Shown here piece after piece: positions 1-6,243 of a stretch of DNA of 6,243 nucleotides (its first letter is position 1; every line of letters starts with the position of its first letter). Made by a program: the position numbers and the translations under genes. The notes beneath the pieces are model-generated. The model saw nothing but the letters and a program-made list of their open reading frames with translations, had not been told where the DNA came from and made no database searches. The stretch is from Planctomycetota bacterium (GTDB lineage: Bacteria > Planctomycetota > UBA1135 > UBA2386), in assembly GCA_003235605.1 (NCBI GenBank), contig QJVU01000390.1, positions 1-6,243 on the forward strand. The letters run 5' to 3'.

Positions 1-1485
1 CGTCTGGTAATTGCCGAGCTGCGCGCCGGGGTCGACGACGTCCGACTGCGCGTCGCTGTGGGTGCGGAAGGCATAGCCCACCCGGGCGTGGACGTCCCGG
101 AGCAGGTAGCGGGACCAGCTGGTCACCACGCCGCGGTAGCGGTCCTGGAACGCCGGCTCCTCGCGGCTCACGATGTCGCCGCCGGTCTGCCACGTGGTCT
201 CGGTGCCGAGGAAGTCCAGGTCGGTGAACGTCGCCCCGGCCCGGTAGCCCTTCTCACTGGCGGTACCCCGCAGCAGCAGGTCGTAGCCCAGGGGCGGCAC
301 CGCCTTCATCCTGAACTCCAGGAGCCCGCGGAGCTTCTCGTAGCTGCCGTAGCCAATGCCGGGCTGGATCGTGTAGCGGTCCGCCTCTTCCACATCCAGC
401 TGCAGACGCAGGTCCTGGGGGTCCGTCTCGACATCGCCCACGACCTGACGCTTCACCTCGACCTTGTGGAAGAGCCCAGTCCGGTAGAGGCGTCTGAGGC
501 CTTCCTGGATCCGGGTGCCGTCGTAGAGACGGCCGATCTCCGCCACGAACGGATCCCGGATCCGGTCCGTGGCCACGTACTCGTTGCCGCTGGCCGCGAC
601 GTCGACGACCACCGCCTTGGGACCCGGCGAGCCGCCCACCGCGATGTCCACCCGCTTGCTGTCCGGGTGCACGGTCGTCGAGGCGACGGCACCTGAGGCG
701 TGGTGCCCCATGCTACGCAGGCGGTTGTTGATCTCGATCGTCACCTGGCTCTGGAGGTCCGGCTTGTAGACCTGGCCTTCTGGCGGCAGGGGAGGCGCCC
801 GGTCGCCGAGGGCAGCCAGCAGGTCCTGGGCCACGGTGACCGCGCCGACCCGGTACTGGGCGCCCTCCAAGATCTCCACGCGCAGCTCCACCTGGCGCGT
901 CGCAGGCCCGATCTCCTCCGGATAGACCACCTTCACATCCACGTCCAGGTAGCCCTGGCGCCGGTAGGTGTCTCGTATGGCTTCCGCCAACGCCGCAATC
1001 TCCAGGACCACGTAGAGGGGATTGCCCAGCCCCAGCGCGCCGCTGCGTCGCCGGGACCACAACTCCAGGAGCTGGTCGCTGGGCAACGCCTGATTGCCGG
1101 TGAACTCGATGTGCGCGACCGTGACCCGGGGTCCCGCCTGGATCTCGAACACCACGGTGAGGGGCTGCGGCTCCTGGGCGGGCTGGACCCGGTATCGGAC
1201 CTCCGCCAGGGGATACCCCAGGAGGTGGAAGCGGTCCTCGACCTCCAGCGCCGCGTCGTAGGCAAGTGAAAGACGGCGCGGCTCCCGGGAGAGCTGCACC
1301 ATGTAGTCGGCCACGATGTCGGCGAGCACCCGCCTGGAGATTCCCTCGCCGCCGACGAAGCGGTAGGCGATCTCAATACCCTGGCCACCGGACCGGTACT
1401 CCTTCCGGTCCAACAGCCGACATCCGGTCGCTGCAAGGAGCACCGCGACCGCAAACGCCAGGGTCGAAGGGCTGCGTCCGCTCAA
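1..1485 (-). CDS. Omp85-family outer-membrane assembly protein (TamA/TamL/BamA-type), C-terminus cut by the window edge
   Basis: I read an uninterrupted minus-strand frame of 495 codons with no stop to the window edge. It starts at a TTG (1485-1483) that overlaps the tamB TGA stop as TTGA. Residues 1-22 form a lipoprotein-type signal (separate entry). Four POTRA-like beta-alpha-alpha-beta modules follow at about 37-117, 120-208, 211-287 and 288-368. The second has HIEFTGNQALPSDQL and DTYRRQGYLDVDVKVVY; the last has the typical RRLYRTGLFHKVEVKRQ ending. From about residue 370 the barrel begins (YTIQPGIGYGSYEKLRGLLE, then TDLDFLGTE, an Omp85-like strand/turn). Roughly the last 200 residues, including the diagnostic loop-6 VRGF/Y region, lie outside. 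Omp85 proteins insert beta-barrels into the outer membrane; next to tamB this is most likely the outer-membrane partner of a TAM-like complex. E. coli TamA has three POTRAs and BamA five; four are visible here, so BamA is not excluded. The TTG start is inferred: no ATG or GTG precedes the signal peptide nearby in this frame. Confidence 0.88.
   Translation of the reverse strand, partial: MSGRSPSTLAFAVAVLLAATGCRLLDRKEYRSGGQGIEIAYRFVGGEGISRRVLADIVADYMVQLSREPRRLSLAYDAALEVEDRFHLLGYPLAEVRYRVQPAQEPQPLTVVFEIQAGPRVTVAHIEFTGNQALPSDQLLELWSRRRSGALGLGNPLYVVLEIAALAEAIRDTYRRQGYLDVDVKVVYPEEIGPATRQVELRVEILEGAQYRVGAVTVAQDLLAALGDRAPPLPPEGQVYKPDLQSQVTIEINNRLRSMGHHASGAVASTTVHPDSKRVDIAVGGSPGPKAVVVDVAASGNEYVATDRIRDPFVAEIGRLYDGTRIQEGLRRLYRTGLFHKVEVKRQVVGDVETDPQDLRLQLDVEEADRYTIQPGIGYGSYEKLRGLLEFRMKAVPPLGYDLLLRGTASEKGYRAGATFTDLDFLGTETTWQTGGDIVSREEPAFQDRYRGVVTSWSRYLLRDVHARVGYAFRTHSDAQSDVVDPGAQLGNYQT
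1420..1485 (-). other. Lipoprotein (signal peptidase II) leader of the Omp85 protein
   Basis: The first 22 residues carry one arginine at position 4, a hydrophobic core (about residues 9-19, LAFAVAVLLAA) and then A-T-G-C with the cysteine at residue 22. This fits the general lipobox pattern, with small residues before the Cys and no charged residue in the preceding six. I find no other cysteine in the visible 495 residues, which makes a chance match less likely. If processed, the mature protein would start with an acylated Cys22 and its POTRA region would be tethered by lipid. This resembles TamL of Bacteroidetes, an Omp85/TamA-type protein with a lipid-modified N-terminus. The residue at -3 is alanine rather than the favoured leucine, so ordinary signal peptidase I cleavage remains possible. 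Confidence 0.62.
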
Positions 1486-4400
1486 AACCGCATCTTGTAG
1501 ATCAGGTTGATGCTCTGGTCCTCGTAGACGTCCTGCTCCACCCGCGCGGCGAAGTTCCGCAGGCCGACGTGCGACAGGTCGTATTCCACGGACCAGGTCT
1601 CCTCGCCGCTCCGGCTGACCTCTTTCCCGAACTCGAAGGTGAACCTCTCGGCAAAGCTCTCGGTGGCCTCCAGGCTCTCGGAAGCGAAGAACGAGCCGAT
1701 GAGCTCGCTGAGGACATAGGAGCCCACCAACCCCACGTTGGCGCGGGTCTCACGGCTGGCCAGGCGGTCGGGCGGAACGCCGGTGGTGATCAGCACCATG
1801 ACCTCCTTCGCGGAGAGCGGCGGCACCGAGGACATCTCGACCTCGATGTCTCCCGGCCGGCCCTTGGCCTGGAGGCGGGTCTCGAACCCGTAGCGGCGGC
1901 CGGCGGCGTTCACCACCAGCTCGGGCCGGTCCGGGGTGCGGGGATCGAAGATCACGCGGCAGCTCTCGAGGCGCATGCTGGAGCCTGGAAAGCGCAGCAC
2001 CCCGCTGCGGCTGGTGACGGCGCCCTGGAGCTGCAGGGCGTTGCCGGGACCCATCAGCTGCAGGGCTGCGTCCAGGTCGGCGTCGAACACGTGGGTGCGG
2101 ACGATCGCCGGGTTCTTGGTGGCGATGTCCACGCGGAAGCGCAGCCTCTCACCCAGGGGCGGCCCGATGGCCAGGGGGCCGATCCCGGAGAGCGCGGTGC
2201 CCCCCTGGAGACGCGGATCGGGGAGCAGCGACAGGCGCCGCCGGAGCTTCGCCGACGTGATGTCGATGCGGCCGCCGACGGTCATCTCTTCGGGGTTGCC
2301 CGCCACGGCGAGGTTCACGTCGGCCCTCACCCGCATCCCCGGAGCGCGGGCCAGCAGCAGGTCCCGCCCCACCAGGGAGGCCGTGACCTTGCCGGTCCGA
2401 TCCGCTTCGACGAGGAGGCGCTGGCCGGCATCCACCCGGGCCTCGAGGCGCAGGGGACCCGCGCCCAAGGTTCCCGTGACTTCCAACGTTGCCCCGCCGC
2501 GCGACAGCTCCAGGGTGGCGTTCACCTCGTCCAGGCGCGGCAATCTGGGCGGCTTCACCGACGCGCCGGTAACCTGGACGTTGCCTTCCGGCTGGGGTCT
2601 CTGGAGGCTCCCTTCGAGGCGCAGGCTACCGGTGATCCTGCCCCGCAGGTCATCCAGACCGGTCCAAGCCCTGGGCAACGCGTCCATTGTCAGGCCCTCG
2701 ATCCGTGCCGACGCGCGCAGCGGCGCATCGGGTCGCGACGGCAGCTGCCAGGGGGACACCGCCGGGGACTCCAGCTGTGCGGTCACCGCGAACGGCGCGG
2801 CACCCACCGTTCCGCTGCAGCGGCTCACCTTCACCTCCCGACCCGTCACCGCAACGTCGATGGCCACGTCTTGGACCGCAGGTCGGCCTGCGCCCCGTGC
2901 CGCGCCCTTGCGCAGGGAGAGCTGCAGCTTCGGCTGGGGCTCCGCGATCGTTCCGGTGACCTCCAGGCGACCCGACAACAGACCCCCCACCTCTTCGAGG
3001 CCCGCCCGTGCCGGAGGCAACAGGACAAGGGGCACGTCCTGGAGGTGGAACTCGCCCGCAAGGGGAGTCTCGGGACGCCCCAGAGCCTGCCAGAAGTGGT
3101 CGGCCTCCACGTCCACCCTGCCGGTGACCTGGAGGCGGGTCTCCCCGACTTTCGCGGTGAGTTGCTCCACGGAGATCGCGTTGGGCTCCAAGGCGAGGTG
3201 CAACTCGCCGGATTGCAGCGCAGGTCCCTGGGGATGGCCCACCCGCAGCTCGTTGCCCTGCAACGTGCCGCGGACCAGCGGCTTGGCGGCCGGGCCCAGG
3301 ACCAAGAGGCGCCCGGAGACCAGGCCGGCCACGGAGAACGGGTCCGTCCACCGCGCCGGCAGACGCTCCAGGCGAAACCTCTCGAGGTTCACGACCAGGT
3401 CCAGGGGTACCTGTCCCAGGTTCCAGGGAAGACTCGCGAGGCTCTCCGCATGCAGGCCCATGTTGCCCTCGACGGCGACGGCGCCAGCCTGGCTGGATAC
3501 CACCAGCTTCTGGATCCGCAGACCGTCTTCGCCCAGGGCCAGGGCCACCTCGTGACGGAGTTGCCCGCCCTTGAGGATCGGATCTCGCACCCGGCCCCAG
3601 GCCCTGCCGTGGAGCCAGGGGGCATCGGGTCGCGCCGCCGCCGGCACCACCGCAGGCCCGCCCGGGGTCCAGGAGAGCGGCAGGTAGCCCTGCATCTCGC
3701 CCTCGACTTCCAGCCCGTCTTTCCCGTCGTACCCGCGGTCTTCCGCCTTCACTCCCAGAGCGGCAACCTGGCAGCCACGAGCACCCACCTGTCCCGCGAC
3801 GCGCAGCTGCCAAGGGCCGCGGGGCAGCTGTGCCGCCAGAACTGGCGGTAGGACGGCCAGGAGCCCCAAACGCGAGGCGACGAGATCCACGGTTCCCTCC
3901 GGGGAACCCAGCAGGTCCTTCCCTGCCGCCGTGCCGCTCACGGAGCCGTGCAGGTCGAGCCCGACCAGGGCAGCCAGATCCTGGATGCCCAGCTCGGAGA
4001 ATCGGACGTCGCCGTCGACGCGGCCGTTCGGATGGCGCTGCGCCTGCAGCCTGAGGCTGCCGTTCCCGGCAAGACTCAGCTCGGGCAGCCCCAGGGAGCC
4101 GTCGGCGCCGCGTCGTACACCCAGGGAGAGTTGCCATCGGCCGCCGCCGGCGAGGCGCAGGTCCGGCACCTGCAGCCGCAGGTCACCCACGGGGCCCGCT
4201 GACGGCAACGTTCCGCGGCCAGAGATGCGGAAGCCCACGACCCCGGACCGGGGGGGCACCAGCCCCAGGCACCGGAACCAGCGCAGGTCCAGCTCCCCTT
4301 GCAGATCGGCGGACAGGGTCCGGGCGCCGGCCAGCTCCGCCCCACCGCGCCCCCGGCAGGTGATCGCGCCCAGGGCCTCCCCGTCGGCACGGAGCTCGGC

Positions 4401-5648
4401 CTGGCGCAGCACCGCGGTCACGTTGTCGCCGCCGAGGTCGACGACGGCGTCCCCGCTGCGGAGAGCGAGATCCTGGTAGCGCATCTCCTCGATGAGGGCC
4501 TCGGCGTGGAGCCTGGGCTCCGCCACCGACCCCGTGACCTGGCAGTGGAGGCGACCCTGGACATGGACCTCGCGGCCCTGGGGAAAGGGCAAGACCACCG
4601 GCGAGGTTGCACTCACCGTGAAGCCGATCGCCCCGGAGACGTGCCGCAGCTCCCGGGCCAGGGACAGCTCGCCGCGGCGGATCTGCACGGAGAGCCCCTT
4701 GCCCACCAGCTCGCCGTCGGCAACCACCAGCTTGCCGTCTGCGACATGGGCCCGCACCTGGCCCCGGGTGGGCAGGAGCTCCCGCAGGCCGGGGGGCAGG
4801 TCCCACTGCGCCACCTGTCTCCCTATGTCCACGACCTCCAGCGCAACGCGGCCGGTGGCGCGGCCGATGGCGTCGTCCCGGAACGGAACGTTCCATTCTG
4901 CCCCGTGGAGACGCAGGCCGGGAACGGTCACCACCACCTCGGGCACCTGCAGCGCCTCCGGGCCCAGGGCAAACGATGCGCTCAGCAGTCCTCCTCGGAG
5001 ATCGTTGTCGAAGCCACAGGCACGGAACAGGCCGCCGGTGTCCGGGACCTCGATGCTGCCTTCGAGCCGGGTGGCCCCCGAGGATGCTCTGACCCGCAGG
5101 TGGCTGGCGCCGTGTTGCACGGCGACCTCGCGGATCGTCGCCAGGGGCGAGAGCGTCGCCTCCAACGGGGCACGGCGCTCGTGGCCGCCATGGCACAACG
5201 CCAGGGAGTCCACGCACACCCGCGCCCCCTCCGGCAGCAGGGCGTGGATGGCCCCGCTGGTCCACTCGGAGTTCAAGGAGCCGCCCCGGGGTGGCAGGGT
5301 CCCGGCGGCGTCCAGGACCAGCTCCCGGCATTGGACGGTGATGCGGCGGATGGCATCGGCTTGCCCCGCGAGCAGACCGGCAAGTCGGAAGTCGACCTGC
5401 ACGCGTCCATCCCGCAGGCGGGTTACCGCCCCCCCGGGCTTCCCCGTCACCTGGATGCCCGACACCTCCACCCGGTCGAGGAGGTTGCCGCCGATCTCGC
5501 CCACGGTGACATCCGCATCCAGCGCCTGGGCGAGGCCCTCCCGTAGCTCGCTGCGCAGGATCGGGGCCAGCAGCGGCCTGCGGAACAGGAAGGCAAGCAG
5601 CAGCAACAGCAGCAGAGCGGCGGTGGTGATGAGGATCTTGCGGCGCAT
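1482..5648 (-). CDS. tamB: TamB-type translocation and assembly module protein (AsmA-like, DUF490 C-terminus)
   Basis: A 1388-residue protein, somewhat longer than the roughly 1260 residues of E. coli TamB. It starts MRRK, then a leucine-rich inner-membrane anchor at about residues 5-22. Next comes a typical TamB N-terminal segment with SELREGLAQALDADVTVGEI (about 33-52), then a long beta-rich periplasmic body. The body repeats short strands of the form xVTG: IQVTG at 65, CQVTG at 369, LQVTG at 839, LEVTG at 895, VQVTG at 1024 and LEVTG at 1055. The TamB C-terminal domain (DUF490) covers about 1050-1388, with PPLSAKEVMVLITTGVP near 1276-1292, and the protein ends in an outer-membrane-like YKMRF with a terminal Phe. 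TamB family members span the periplasm as a groove-shaped beta structure, partner an Omp85 protein, and belong to the AsmA-like group implicated in lipid transport. The ATG at 5648 gives the signal anchor directly; no Shine-Dalgarno lies at normal spacing (GAGGA at 5671-5675 is 22 bases upstream). The stop overlaps the next gene's TTG start. Confidence 0.93.
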   Translation of the reverse strand: MRRKILITTAALLLLLLLAFLFRRPLLAPILRSELREGLAQALDADVTVGEIGGNLLDRVEVSGIQVTGKPGGAVTRLRDGRVQVDFRLAGLLAGQADAIRRITVQCRELVLDAAGTLPPRGGSLNSEWTSGAIHALLPEGARVCVDSLALCHGGHERRAPLEATLSPLATIREVAVQHGASHLRVRASSGATRLEGSIEVPDTGGLFRACGFDNDLRGGLLSASFALGPEALQVPEVVVTVPGLRLHGAEWNVPFRDDAIGRATGRVALEVVDIGRQVAQWDLPPGLRELLPTRGQVRAHVADGKLVVADGELVGKGLSVQIRRGELSLARELRHVSGAIGFTVSATSPVVLPFPQGREVHVQGRLHCQVTGSVAEPRLHAEALIEEMRYQDLALRSGDAVVDLGGDNVTAVLRQAELRADGEALGAITCRGRGGAELAGARTLSADLQGELDLRWFRCLGLVPPRSGVVGFRISGRGTLPSAGPVGDLRLQVPDLRLAGGGRWQLSLGVRRGADGSLGLPELSLAGNGSLRLQAQRHPNGRVDGDVRFSELGIQDLAALVGLDLHGSVSGTAAGKDLLGSPEGTVDLVASRLGLLAVLPPVLAAQLPRGPWQLRVAGQVGARGCQVAALGVKAEDRGYDGKDGLEVEGEMQGYLPLSWTPGGPAVVPAAARPDAPWLHGRAWGRVRDPILKGGQLRHEVALALGEDGLRIQKLVVSSQAGAVAVEGNMGLHAESLASLPWNLGQVPLDLVVNLERFRLERLPARWTDPFSVAGLVSGRLLVLGPAAKPLVRGTLQGNELRVGHPQGPALQSGELHLALEPNAISVEQLTAKVGETRLQVTGRVDVEADHFWQALGRPETPLAGEFHLQDVPLVLLPPARAGLEEVGGLLSGRLEVTGTIAEPQPKLQLSLRKGAARGAGRPAVQDVAIDVAVTGREVKVSRCSGTVGAAPFAVTAQLESPAVSPWQLPSRPDAPLRASARIEGLTMDALPRAWTGLDDLRGRITGSLRLEGSLQRPQPEGNVQVTGASVKPPRLPRLDEVNATLELSRGGATLEVTGTLGAGPLRLEARVDAGQRLLVEADRTGKVTASLVGRDLLLARAPGMRVRADVNLAVAGNPEEMTVGGRIDITSAKLRRRLSLLPDPRLQGGTALSGIGPLAIGPPLGERLRFRVDIATKNPAIVRTHVFDADLDAALQLMGPGNALQLQGAVTSRSGVLRFPGSSMRLESCRVIFDPRTPDRPELVVNAAGRRYGFETRLQAKGRPGDIEVEMSSVPPLSAKEVMVLITTGVPPDRLASRETRANVGLVGSYVLSELIGSFFASESLEATESFAERFTFEFGKEVSRSGEETWSVEYDLSHVGLRNFAARVEQDVYEDQSINLIYKMRF

Positions 5649-5654
5649 GCAGGG

Positions 5655-5668
5655 GGAATCCGGAATCC
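5655..5668 (+). repeat. Tandem direct repeat GGAATCC x2
   Basis: Two perfect adjacent copies of the 7-mer GGAATCC lie at 5655-5661 and 5662-5668, directly in the tamB leader (they read GGATTCC twice on the tamB coding strand). They occupy the place where a ribosome binding site for tamB would be expected. The pair could be a short polymerase-slippage duplication or a tandem binding site; it is short enough to be coincidence. Confidence 0.5.
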
Positions 5669-5695
5669 GGTCCTCGGCACAGCACCTTACCCGCC

Positions 5696-5723
5696 TTGGA
5701 TCACCGGGTCAGCTGGCTAGAAT
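5696..5723 (+). promoter_or_regulatory. Candidate sigma70-like promoter for the hydroxylase-like gene
   Basis: TTGGAT at 5696-5701 (four of six matches to TTGACA) is followed after 16 bases by TAGAAT at 5718-5723 (five of six matches to TATAAT). Transcription would start near 5730 and leave a leader of about 75 bases before the ATG at 5806. A 5-base inverted repeat, CTGGC (5713-5717) and GCCAG (5729-5733), brackets the -10 element. The spacing and the AT-containing hexamer in an otherwise GC-rich stretch are the support; there is no experimental evidence. Confidence 0.5.
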
Positions 5724-5764
5724 CCCCCGCCAGGGAGCCGGGGATAGCAGTTGTTCGTCGCGCG

Positions 5765-5806
5765 CTCGTCACGCACTCGTCACCCATCACTCGTCATGAC
5801 TCGTCA
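5765..5806 (+). repeat. Cluster of four CTCGTCA direct repeats
   Basis: Perfect copies of CTCGTCA start at 5765, 5776, 5790 and 5800, with starts 11, 14 and 10 bases apart. The last two belong to a perfect tandem 10-mer ACTCGTCATG (5789-5798 and 5799-5808), whose second copy supplies the ATG start codon of the downstream gene. On the opposite strand the unit reads TGACGAG and lies upstream of tamB. The role is unknown: protein binding sites, remnants of a repeat family or local slippage duplication are all possible. Confidence 0.72.
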
Positions 5807-6075
5807 TGGCTTTTGAAGTGGGACTCGTTGCGTTCCTCATTTCCTTGGTCTTCGCGAGCCTTGCGGAGAACGTCGTCCATCGCCTGATGCACTCGAGCAA
5901 GGTGCCGCATTTGCCGCCTACTCCCACCAGGTGCAGCATGTGGCACCACAACTTCGGCATCTCGTTCGACGTGTGGGATCGGGTGTTCAGGACCTACAAG
6001 GCGGTGGAGTGGAAGCCCGAAAAGAAGCCCTTCGAGCACAAGCTCACGGAAATCTCCCGGATCCGGTGGTTCTGA
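5806..6075 (+). CDS. Compact fatty acid hydroxylase / sterol desaturase-like membrane protein lacking the central histidine clusters
   Basis: An 89-residue open frame whose start is forced: a TGA stop lies in frame at 5797-5799 and the only ATG after it is at 5806. Residues 3-20 form one hydrophobic helix. It leads into AENVVHRLMH, carrying the H25xxxH29 motif found at the start of the superfamily. The second half, SMWHHNFGISFDVWDRVF (44-61), then TYKAVEW, closely resembles the C-terminal end of these integral membrane non-haem diiron enzymes (xMWHHNFG...WDRVFGTYK). Family members are usually about 180-300 residues and carry HxxHH clusters between these parts. Here only about 17 residues separate H29 and H47, and the protein has six histidines (25, 29, 35, 47, 48, 78), too few for the usual eight-ligand site. 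It may be an internally deleted, inactive derivative or a natural small relative. No Shine-Dalgarno precedes it; the CTCGTCA repeats occupy that position. Codon use is consistent with coding, though the first part is less GC-biased than tamB. Confidence 0.72.
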   Translation: MAFEVGLVAFLISLVFASLAENVVHRLMHSSKVPHLPPTPTRCSMWHHNFGISFDVWDRVFRTYKAVEWKPEKKPFEHKLTEISRIRWF

Positions 6076-6100
6076 TCTCCCGGGGGCCTCCCTGCTTCCG

Positions 6101-6243
6101 CTACTGCGGCGAGTAGAGGATCACCGGCAGGTCCTGGGCCCGTGCCGACGGGGGTGAGACGCTGTTCGTCGCGGTGGCGCTGAACGCCGACAGGAAGCGC
6201 CGTTGCTCCACCGGAGGCTGCTTGGGCAGGGCCAACGACACCG
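6101..6243 (-). CDS. C-terminal end of an unidentified protein (partial)
   Basis: On the minus strand an open frame enters from the right edge and ends at a TAG (6103-6101), giving 46 visible residues that end AQDLPVILYSPQ. No stop interrupts it. About nine tenths of the codons end in G or C, as expected for a real gene in this genome. It contains QPPVEQRRFLSAF and then an Ala/Ser/Thr-rich stretch, but no motif I can assign to a family. It converges on the hydroxylase-like gene with only 25 bases between the stops. A 4-base-stem hairpin (CCGC-TACT-GCGG, 6098-6109) overlaps this stop but has no T-tract, so I do not call a terminator. The product is unknown. Confidence 0.5.
   Translation of the reverse strand, partial: VSLALPKQPPVEQRRFLSAFSATATNSVSPPSARAQDLPVILYSPQ

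Larger units (their letters stand above)
5649..5805. other. Divergent intergenic region between tamB and the hydroxylase-like gene
   Basis: This 157-base spacer separates two divergently transcribed genes and must carry the start signals of both. Plus-strand signals are reported separately. On the minus strand I see only a weak candidate for tamB, CTGACC-N17-TAAGGT, with poor agreement at the -10 element, so I do not list it as a promoter. Neither gene has a clear Shine-Dalgarno sequence next to its start. The region contains a tandem GGAATCC pair close to tamB and a CTCGTCA repeat cluster close to the other gene. Confidence 0.7.

Noticed and set aside
58..1269. Two plus-strand frames (58-696 and 700-1269) looking like tandem genes
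   Set aside because: Both are antisense shadows of the Omp85 gene, whose minus-strand frame is open throughout and encodes POTRA and barrel motifs. It is easy to miss because its TTG start and missing stop hide it from ATG-based calling.
933..1454. A minus-strand ATG-started frame of 173 codons
   Set aside because: It lies in a different frame from the Omp85 protein and is Ser/Arg/Trp-rich low-complexity sequence typical of an out-of-frame read.
1266..3851. A very long plus-strand open frame (861 codons) antisense to tamB
   Set aside because: High-GC genes often leave long stop-free frames on the opposite strand. Its translation is rich in Arg, Gly, Pro and His with no recognisable domain, while the minus frame gives a clear TamB protein.
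4183..5685. A 500-codon minus-strand frame overlapping the start of tamB
   Set aside because: It is an alternate frame of the same DNA, with an Arg/Gly/Pro-rich product and no domain signal; tamB has the membrane anchor and family features.
5667..5720. A minus-strand promoter for tamB (CTGACC-N17-TAAGGT)
   Set aside because: The -10 element matches only three of six consensus positions; such matches are expected by chance in this length.
6076..6112. A rho-independent terminator between the convergent genes
   Set aside because: Only short GC stems (for example CCGC-TACT-GCGG at 6098-6109) are present, with no T-tract on either strand.

Overview
The window reads as a piece of a high-GC chromosome from a Gram-negative (diderm) bacterium. 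The evidence is an outer-membrane biogenesis pair: a TamB-type AsmA-like protein and an Omp85 (BamA/TamA-type) outer-membrane protein. The phylum cannot be fixed from sequence alone. The lipoprotein-type leader on the Omp85 protein and the tamB-first gene order differ from the textbook Escherichia coli TAM locus and suggest a lineage outside the Gammaproteobacteria.

Layout: positions 1-5648 hold two overlapping minus-strand genes. tamB (5648 to 1482) is transcribed first. Its TGA stop overlaps a TTG start for the Omp85 gene (1485 to beyond the left edge), which is cut by the window after its POTRA domains and the first strands of its barrel. Positions 5649-5805 form a divergent intergenic region with a plausible plus-strand sigma70-like promoter, a cluster of CTCGTCA repeats and a small tandem GGAATCC repeat. 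A short plus-strand gene (5806-6075) encodes an 89-residue membrane protein whose two ends look like the fatty acid hydroxylase / sterol desaturase superfamily but whose middle is missing. After a 25-base convergent gap, a minus-strand reading frame (6243 to 6101) with strongly GC-biased third positions is probably the C-terminus of another gene.

Function: TamB is an inner-membrane-anchored, periplasm-spanning beta-rich protein that in known systems partners an Omp85 protein in the outer membrane. It serves in outer-membrane protein assembly and, for the wider AsmA-like family, in lipid transport between membranes. The overlap of the two genes predicts coupled synthesis. The divergent mini-hydroxylase may or may not be related to envelope lipids; the sequence does not settle this.

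I see no RNA genes, mobile elements, CRISPR arrays or defence systems. The most notable items are the lipobox on the Omp85 protein (resembling the TamL variant known from Bacteroidetes), the compact hydroxylase-like protein lacking the central histidine clusters, and the repeat-rich leader in front of it.
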